Shown here: positions 6,639-11,167 of the stretch, one piece after another
Position numbering within the stretch: the stretch's first letter is position 1
Layout: every line of letters starts with the position of its first letter
NCBI GenBank assembly: GCA_046260215.1
Contig: JBHEPQ010000099.1
Span: 1-11,167, forward strand
Direction: 5' to 3'
Source: Chromatocurvus sp046260215
GTDB lineage: Bacteria > Pseudomonadota > Gammaproteobacteria > Pseudomonadales > Halieaceae
DNA: 11,167 nt
Notes under the pieces: model-generated
The model's input: only the letters and a program-made list of their open reading frames with translations
What the model was told of the DNA's origin: nothing
The model's database searches: none
Program-made: the position numbers and the translations under genes

Positions 6639-7346
6639 GTGGCCCACGCCGGGGGGAGCCAGCTGTCTCTGAATATCCGTCTGCGTGACGATGCCACGTT
6701 CGACAACTACCTGGTGCATCAGGGCGTGGCCGCTGTGTGTGCGTCGCTTGATGATTCCGGCGAACGCTTGCTTTTTCTGCACGGGCCTTTTAATGCCGGC
6801 AAGTCACATCTGCTGCAGGCCGCATGTCACGCCTGCGAGGGCGTCTCTTTGTATCTGCCGCTTGCAACAATCGCCGATATGGCGCCGTCCGAGCTGCTCG
6901 ATGACATTCAGCACCTGGCACTGATCTGTCTGGACGACCTGCAGGCCGTGGCCGGTCAACGGGATTGGGAATATGCCCTGTTCAAGCTCTACAACGCCGT
7001 GCAGGCGTCGGAGGCCCGGCTTGTGATCGCGGCAGACGCACCGCCGAACCGGCTCGCCACGGTCATGCCCGACCTCCGATCCCGACTCACGGCCATGCTG
7101 GTTTGCAGCATGCCGCCGCCGGATGATACCGCCCGGGAGGCTATTCTCATTGCAAGAGCCCACAACCGCGGTCTGTCAATGCCGTCGGAGGTGGCTCGCT
7201 ACGTCAGCCATCGCGCTGGGCGGTCGCTGGGCGACGTCATGGCAGTGCTCGAGATGCTCGATCGCGCCTCGCTCACGTATCAGCGCGGGCTATCCATCCC
7301 TTTCGTTCGCCAGGTCATGGGATGGCATAGCGGTCAGGCCCGGTAG
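6639..7346 (+). CDS. hda: DnaA regulatory inactivator Hda
   Basis: Hda is a DnaA-like AAA+ protein that, bound to the DNA-loaded sliding clamp, stimulates ATP hydrolysis by DnaA and so prevents re-initiation (RIDA). The 235-residue protein has a clamp-binding-like QLSLNI at 8-13, Walker A GPFNAGKS at 49-56, Walker B LICLDD at 95-100, the box VII arginine-finger region PDLRSRL (Arg149) and the sensor 2 region RSLGDVMAVLEMLDRAS near 195-211. It ends shortly after a PFVRQVMG helix, lacking DnaA's DNA-binding domain IV. The start must be the GTG at 6639, because the permease stop lies in the same frame two codons upstream. Only 3 nt separate the genes, so it depends on the upstream operon. Its last 13 nt overlap the convergent transporter gene. 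Confidence 0.95.
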   Translation: MAHAGGSQLSLNIRLRDDATFDNYLVHQGVAAVCASLDDSGERLLFLHGPFNAGKSHLLQAACHACEGVSLYLPLATIADMAPSELLDDIQHLALICLDDLQAVAGQRDWEYALFKLYNAVQASEARLVIAADAPPNRLATVMPDLRSRLTAMLVCSMPPPDDTAREAILIARAHNRGLSMPSEVARYVSHRAGRSLGDVMAVLEMLDRASLTYQRGLSIPFVRQVMGWHSGQAR

Positions 7347-8116
7347 AATTCGCCCTGCCCGTGGGCGGCTGCGGTTTCGCCATTTTCCAATCGCATATAG
7401 CGCCGCAGATAGTGCACGGCGACGTACAGCGGACCGGTGTCGAGAAGGGCCACGCAGGCCTTGAAAATATAATTGCTGCCTATCAGTATCAATAGCGCCG
7501 TCAGGGCGATGTCGCCACGCAGGAAGGCGGCCCCGAAGGTAACGGAGACTACCATGATGGAGTCCACCATCTGGCTCATCAGCGTACTGAAGTTGTTGCG
7601 TATCCACAGGTGCTTTCCACGCGTCATACGCTTCAGGAGGTGGAACAATTGCACATCGCAATATTGCGCTGTGACGTAGGCCAGCATCGACGCGAATACC
7701 GCGCCTGAGGTGGTCGCATAGATCAGCTGATAGAGTCCGATGCTTGACTCCACGACGTCCCCGTTGGGCAGTGCCACCGGGGCGGCCAGCTGCAGGATCT
7801 GCCAGGGCGGCATCGCGTCCGCGGTGACAGAGGGCAGGCTGTTACCCAGAAACAGCACACCCAGAATGAAGAAATTCAGACCCAGGCCCACGCTGACGAG
7901 GAAATTTGCGCGCGCCCTGCCATACAGCTCGCACACGAGGTCGGTGCACAGAAACGTCAGGGGGTAGGGTAGAACGCCAACGGCCAGCGCCATCGGCCCC
8001 AGCTGCACGAAGCGTGTGATACCGATGACATTCAACAGCGTCATGGCACACAGAAACGTGCCGGCGAGGACGATAAAGACCCGCTCCCGTCGCTCCTGCA
8101 AAACGGCGGTGCTCAA
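7334..8116 (-). CDS. yhhQ: queuosine precursor transporter (YhhQ/QPTR, DUF165 family)
   Basis: This is a 260-residue inner-membrane protein of the YhhQ family. E. coli YhhQ imports the queuosine precursors preQ0 and preQ1. The hallmark PYPLTFLCTDLVCELYGRARA is at residues 50-70 and WIRNNFSTLMSQMVDS at 171-186. Hydrophobic segments are at about 13-32, 38-58, 71-91, 128-150, 185-200, 203-222 and 226-238. It is longer than the E. coli protein (221 residues), owing partly to a polar stretch at about 93-125 and a hydrophilic C-tail. The start is TTG at 8116, with GGAG 9 nt upstream; no ATG occurs before residue 25, which is inside the first membrane segment. It starts 3 nt after the SDR gene, so the two form an operon. 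Confidence 0.92.
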   Translation of the reverse strand: MSTAVLQERRERVFIVLAGTFLCAMTLLNVIGITRFVQLGPMALAVGVLPYPLTFLCTDLVCELYGRARANFLVSVGLGLNFFILGVLFLGNSLPSVTADAMPPWQILQLAAPVALPNGDVVESSIGLYQLIYATTSGAVFASMLAYVTAQYCDVQLFHLLKRMTRGKHLWIRNNFSTLMSQMVDSIMVVSVTFGAAFLRGDIALTALLILIGSNYIFKACVALLDTGPLYVAVHYLRRYMRLENGETAAAHGQGEFYRA

Positions 8117-8119
8117 TCG

Positions 8120-8821
8120 TCAGGACTCCCGTTGCCCGAGATTTGCATGCACCACGGTGCCGTTTATCACGGGGTGGGCATGGGCCCAGACGATCAGCTC
8201 GGCGATTTCGTCCGCTTCGACCAGGCGCCCGAAGCTGTTGCTGCCGCCAATTGCCCGCAGGGTTTCCTCGTTATTTCCGAGGTGCGTGCGCAGCATTTCG
8301 GTATCGGTGAAACCAGGGCAGACCAGCGCCGTGTGGATGCCCTTGCCCATCAGATCCTGACAGGTTGCCCGCATCAGTCCGAGCTGGGCATGCTTGGACA
8401 CGACATAACTGAAGGCGCCGGACACCGCCTTTTCCGAGAGCGTGGAGCCTACGTAGATCACGCTGGAGGTGGCCGGCAGTTGAGCGAGGAGCTGCCTATT
8501 GAGGGTGTTGATGCCGATCACGTTGACCTCGAGCACCGCAGTCAATGCCTCGTCGCTGCAGTCCAGTGCGCTGTCTTTCAGCATCTGGCTTGCGTTATGG
8601 ACCAGCGCCACCGAGTCGGCGTCCCTGATCGCCGGGAGCAGTACCGCCATCGCGGTTTCCACGCTTTGTGGGTCACGGAGATCGCAGCGAAGGTTTTCAA
8701 CACCGGGCGAGGGGCAGGGCCGCCGGGACAGGTTGTACACGGTGAATCCCGCGTCGAGAAACAGCCCGGCGGTCGCACGACCGATACCGGCGCTGGCTCC
8801 TGTGATAATGGCGATCGGCAT
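8120..8821 (-). CDS. short-chain dehydrogenase/reductase (classical SDR)
   Basis: This is a 233-residue NAD(P)-dependent oxidoreductase with a Rossmann fold. The cofactor motif TGASAGIG is at residues 7-14, an NAS variant of NNAG at 76-78, the catalytic Asn at 100 (EVNVIG), Ser126 in GSTLS, and the YxxxK pair Tyr139/Lys143. CPGFTDTEM (168-176) is the usual PG-motif loop. Arg33/Arg34 after the second strand (NLSRR) suggest a preference for NADPH. It is not the TGxxRR type of FolM/PTR1 pteridine reductases. The substrate cannot be assigned; a carbonyl or sepiapterin-like reductase role is possible given the divergent PTPS-fold gene, but that is inference. The ATG at 8821 follows AAGGAG with 5-nt spacing. 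The 20-bp repeats lie 17-64 bp upstream. Confidence 0.93.
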   Translation of the reverse strand: MPIAIITGASAGIGRATAGLFLDAGFTVYNLSRRPCPSPGVENLRCDLRDPQSVETAMAVLLPAIRDADSVALVHNASQMLKDSALDCSDEALTAVLEVNVIGINTLNRQLLAQLPATSSVIYVGSTLSEKAVSGAFSYVVSKHAQLGLMRATCQDLMGKGIHTALVCPGFTDTEMLRTHLGNNEETLRAIGGSNSFGRLVEADEIAELIVWAHAHPVINGTVVHANLGQRES

Positions 8822-8837
8822 TGCAACTCCTTTTGAC

Positions 8838-8885
8838 TGGCACCACAGCGTTTTTTATGGCACCACAGCGTTTTTTCTGGCACCA
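8838..8885. repeat. 2.4 copies of a 20-bp direct repeat containing TGGCACCA dyads
   Basis: TGGCACCACAGCGTTTTTT occurs identically at 8838-8856 and 8858-8876, each followed by one variable base (A, C). A third, partial copy TGGCACCA is at 8878-8885. Each copy starts with TGG-CA-CCA, a small inverted repeat, so three dyads sit exactly 20 bp apart, on one face of the helix. The array lies between the divergent SDR and PTPS-fold genes, close to the SDR start, and could be an operator array for either gene. Confidence 0.8.
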
Positions 8886-8924
8886 GGCACAGAGGGCGCA
8901 TGCTACCGTTGTGTTGAGAAAACT

Positions 8925-8930
8925 TATACT
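8925..8930 (+). promoter_or_regulatory. candidate -10 box for the PTPS-fold gene
   Basis: TATACT matches 5/6 of the -10 consensus, but no good -35 lies 16-18 bp upstream (GCTACC at 8902-8907). A second candidate -10, TATTCT at 8987-8992, would give a shorter leader of about 30 nt. Which one is used cannot be decided by reading. If the first is used, the 20-bp repeats lie about 50-100 bp upstream of the start site. Confidence 0.35.
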
Positions 8931-9028
8931 CTTTGGATTTGGTGTCGGATTGCCGCCCCGGTGAACCGTTGCCAGCGCCCCCGGCGTATTCTAACCAGTG
9001 AAGTCTGAAAACGAGTGAGGGTGCCCGC

Positions 9029-9520
9029 TTGAACGATGCCTCTGCGCAACTGGCAACGCTGTACATCGACAAGGAAAGTCACAAATTCTCAGCCGCGCAC
9101 TACACTATCTTTTCAGCGACCGAGCGCGAGCGCCTGCACGGCCACAACTATTCGGTGTCGGCAAAAATCGTCGCCCCGATGGGAAATAACGGCTTCGCCG
9201 CGGACTACAACGTTTATAAAGAGCGTATCAAGCGCTTCTGCGACGAGCTTGACGAGTATTTGATACTGCCAGAGCGGTCTCCCTACCAGACCCTCGAGGA
9301 CGCGGGAGATGTCTACCGCGTTATCTTCGCCGATGAAGTCATGCAGTTTCTCAAGAGCGACACGCGCGTCCTCCCCATCGCCAATGCGACGGTGGAGGAG
9401 TTTTCACGCTATCTGCTGGCCCGGGTCGTCGCTGCGTCACACGGGGAAGACCTCCGCGAGGTGCGGATCTGCGTCGCCTCCGGGCCGGGCCAGAAAGGCT
9501 GCACTACCTGGTCCGTGTAA
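9029..9520 (+). CDS. 6-pyruvoyl-tetrahydropterin synthase / QueD family protein with non-canonical active site
   Basis: This 163-residue protein has the T-fold family pattern SHKFSAAH...LHGHNYSV with three zinc-binding histidines, His24, His37 and His39. Canonical QueD and PTPS have Cys four residues before the HGH (CxxxHGH); here that position is Arg33 and the next is Glu34, giving ExxHGH. Established work on PTPS-III proteins links ExxHGH to conversion of dihydroneopterin triphosphate to 6-hydroxymethyl-dihydropterin, bypassing FolB. However, the catalytic His of the LDH motif appears as Glu76 (LDEY), and the C-terminal pterin-anchoring Glu (VxET) appears replaced (VASGPGQKG), so even that assignment is unsure. 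An extra segment at about 82-115 separates LDEY from NATVEE. The start is TTG at 9029 with GAGGG about 9 nt upstream; no other start fits the frame. Confidence 0.85.
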   Translation: MNDASAQLATLYIDKESHKFSAAHYTIFSATERERLHGHNYSVSAKIVAPMGNNGFAADYNVYKERIKRFCDELDEYLILPERSPYQTLEDAGDVYRVIFADEVMQFLKSDTRVLPIANATVEEFSRYLLARVVAASHGEDLREVRICVASGPGQKGCTTWSV

Positions 9521-9536
9521 GCGGTCCCAAGGAACA

Positions 9537-11167
9537 TTAGGCGGCGATACCGGAGTGGCGCAGCAGCGCCTGAACGTCCGGTTCTCGCCCCCGGAAGGCC
9601 TTGAAGGTCGTCAGTGCATCACGTGAGCCCCCGGCTTCAAGCACCTCGTGGAGGAAGTCAGCACCTGTGCTGGCGTTAAAAATGCCCTCTTCCTCAAAGC
9701 GGCTGTAGGCATCTGCCGACAGGACCTCGGCCCATTTGTAACTGTAGTAGCCCGCCGCGTAACCGCCGGCAAATATGTGATTGAAGCTGTTCTGAAATCG
9801 GTTCCACGCCGGGGGCTGCACTACCGCCACCTCCTCGCGCACCGTATCGAGCAGCGCCTGTGCAGACTCGAACCCGTCGCGGCCCCACTCCATGTGCAGC
9901 CGGAAATCGAACAGGGAGAATTCGAGTTGCCGTACCGTATGCATGGCAGCCTGAAAGGTGCGCGCTGCGAGCAGCTTCTCCAGCAGCGTTGCCGGCAGTG
10001 GCTCGCCGGTGTCGACGTGGCCGGAAATGAACCCCAGTGCCTCGGCCTCCCAGCACCAGTTCTCCAGAAACTGGCTGGGGAGCTCCACTGCATCCCACTC
10101 CACCCCGTTGATGCCCGATACGGATGCGACGGTCTGCGCGGTCAGCATATGGTGCAGGCCGTGGCCGAACTCGTGGAACAGCGTTGTCAGTTCATCGTGG
10201 GTCAGCAGCGACGGTGATTCCCCGGTGGGGGCGGCGAAGTTGCAGACGAGAAAGGCTACCGGTAGCTGCACCGAATCGTCCCCGGTGGCGCGTCGCGTGC
10301 TGTAGTTGTCCATCCAGGCGCCGCCGCGTTTGCCGCTGCGTGCATAGAGATCGAGATAGAAGCGCGCCTGTGGGGTGTCCCCGCGCCGGATCTCGAAAAG
10401 CTGCAGGTCCGGGTGGTAGCTCTCGAAGTCAGTGATTGCCACTACCTCTATCCCGTAAAGCCGGTTGACCAGGCTGAATAGTCCCTGGAGCACCCGCGGC
10501 AGAGGCAGATACGGACGAATCTGCTCCTGCGACAGTGAAAAGCGATGCTCCCGCAATTTCTCACTGCAGTAAGCCACGTCCCAGGCCTCAATCTGCTCTA
10601 AGCCGAGTCGCGCTTTCGCAAAGTCCGCCAGTTCCTGCCATTCCTCCCTGGCACGAGGCCGGGCCCTGCCTGTGATGTCGCTGAGAAAGCGCATGACTTC
10701 ATCGACGTCCCGGGCCATCTTGGTCGCCAGTGACAACGAAGCGTAGTGATCAAAGCCCAGCAGGCGTGCCATCGCCAGGCGGCAGTCCAGAATCTCGCGG
10801 ATAGTGTCACTGTTGTCCCAGCGTCCTGCATCGGGGCCCTGCTCCGAGGCGCGCGTGGCGAACGCGGTGTACATTTCCCGGCGCAGCGCGCCGTCATCAC
10901 AGTACGTCATCACCGCCTGGTACATGGGCATATCGAGGGTGAGAAGAAATCCATCCTTGCCCTTTGCGATCGCCGCTGATTTCGCGCTTTCCAGGGAGGA
11001 TGACGGCAGTCCCTGCAGCTCTGCGTCGCTGACCGTTTTTGTCCAGGCGTCGGTGGCGTCGAGAACATTCTCGCTGAAGCGGGCTCCCAGGCTGGAAAGG
11101 CGCTGCCGAAGCTCGGCGTATTCGCGCTTCTTGTCTGCCGGCAGGGCCACTCCGGCGAGCCGGAAAT
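9537..11167 (-). CDS. prlC: oligopeptidase A (M3 family zinc metallopeptidase), C-terminal ~80%
   Basis: PrlC is a cytoplasmic M3 metallopeptidase that degrades signal-peptide fragments and other oligopeptides. The 542 visible residues run in frame from the right edge (FRLAGVALPADKKREYAEL) to the TAA at 9537; about 135-140 N-terminal residues are missing compared with the 680-residue E. coli enzyme. The GTG at 11150 is an internal Val, not a start, because similarity continues upstream of it. The zinc site HEFGH maps to 10161-10175, within LFHEFGHGLHH, and the downstream GINGVEWDAVELPSQFLENW carries the third zinc ligand Glu. The C-terminal GGYAAGYYSYKWAEVLSADAYSRF is also a family hallmark. 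It converges on the PTPS-fold gene with 16 nt between stops and no visible terminator. Confidence 0.96.
   Translation of the reverse strand, partial: FRLAGVALPADKKREYAELRQRLSSLGARFSENVLDATDAWTKTVSDAELQGLPSSSLESAKSAAIAKGKDGFLLTLDMPMYQAVMTYCDDGALRREMYTAFATRASEQGPDAGRWDNSDTIREILDCRLAMARLLGFDHYASLSLATKMARDVDEVMRFLSDITGRARPRAREEWQELADFAKARLGLEQIEAWDVAYCSEKLREHRFSLSQEQIRPYLPLPRVLQGLFSLVNRLYGIEVVAITDFESYHPDLQLFEIRRGDTPQARFYLDLYARSGKRGGAWMDNYSTRRATGDDSVQLPVAFLVCNFAAPTGESPSLLTHDELTTLFHEFGHGLHHMLTAQTVASVSGINGVEWDAVELPSQFLENWCWEAEALGFISGHVDTGEPLPATLLEKLLAARTFQAAMHTVRQLEFSLFDFRLHMEWGRDGFESAQALLDTVREEVAVVQPPAWNRFQNSFNHIFAGGYAAGYYSYKWAEVLSADAYSRFEEEGIFNASTGADFLHEVLEAGGSRDALTTFKAFRGREPDVQALLRHSGIAA

Noticed and set aside
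8120..8821. SDR as FolM/PTR1-type dihydropteridine reductase
   Set aside because: FolM/PTR1 carry a TGxxRR-type cofactor motif; this protein has the classical TGASAGIG.
8132..8836. 234-residue open frame antisense to the SDR gene
   Set aside because: It mirrors the SDR gene almost exactly, has no recognisable domain, and the SDR motifs are unambiguous.
8851..8876. T6 tracts in the 20-bp repeats as intrinsic terminators
   Set aside because: No GC-rich stem precedes either tract, and no plus-strand gene ends upstream of them.
8578..9072. 164-residue minus-strand frame crossing the repeat region
   Set aside because: It overlaps both the SDR gene (another frame) and the start of the PTPS-fold gene; the repeat simply happens to lack stops in this frame.
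11148..11150. GTG as the start of prlC
   Set aside because: Similarity to oligopeptidase A continues upstream (FRLAG) to the window edge, so this is an internal valine.

Overview
The window is a dense, GC-rich stretch of gammaproteobacterial chromosome that is almost entirely housekeeping. Most protein sequences resemble the Pseudomonas/Cellvibrionales type. The 188-residue Dcd is very close to the pseudomonad form. The blocks metG|apbC-dcd and DUF3108-purN-purM|DUF2066-AI-2E-hda match gene neighbourhoods I know from pseudomonads. I cannot name the genus; a marine gammaproteobacterium is a reasonable guess. I see no IS element, phage gene, CRISPR array, tRNA or rRNA.

Layout. (1) 1-219, minus: N-terminal end of metG, running off the left edge. 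A 159-bp divergent region (220-378) carries recognisable promoters for both directions. (2) 379-1792, plus: apbC/mrp (Fe-S carrier ATPase, short form) and dcd (dCTP deaminase). A 19-bp tandem duplication straddles the dcd stop. (3) 1864-4380, minus: an operon of purM, purN and a secreted DUF3108 protein, with a 4-bp ATGA overlap between purM and purN. (4) 4501-7346, plus: a tightly packed operon of a secreted DUF2066 protein, an AI-2E family membrane permease and hda (DnaA inactivator). (5) 7334-8821, minus: an SDR oxidoreductase followed by a YhhQ-type queuosine-precursor transporter, whose 3' end overlaps the 3' end of hda by 13 bp. (6) A 207-bp divergent region (8822-9028) with 2.4 copies of a 20-bp repeat. 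(7) 9029-9520, plus: a 6-pyruvoyl-tetrahydropterin-synthase-fold protein. (8) 9537-11167, minus: prlC (oligopeptidase A), with its N-terminus beyond the right edge.

Functional links: purM and purN catalyse two de novo purine steps; dcd feeds dUMP/dTTP synthesis; hda resets DnaA after initiation; ApbC delivers Fe-S clusters. The least ordinary part is 7334-9520. There a PTPS-fold protein keeps the zinc histidines but has ExxHGH in place of the catalytic-Cys motif and also appears to lack the usual catalytic His and pterin-anchoring Glu. It faces an SDR/queuosine-transporter operon across a repeat-bearing control region. This could mark a non-canonical pterin or deazapurine function, but that is inference. 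I found nothing that looks like a defence system or other large unknown system.
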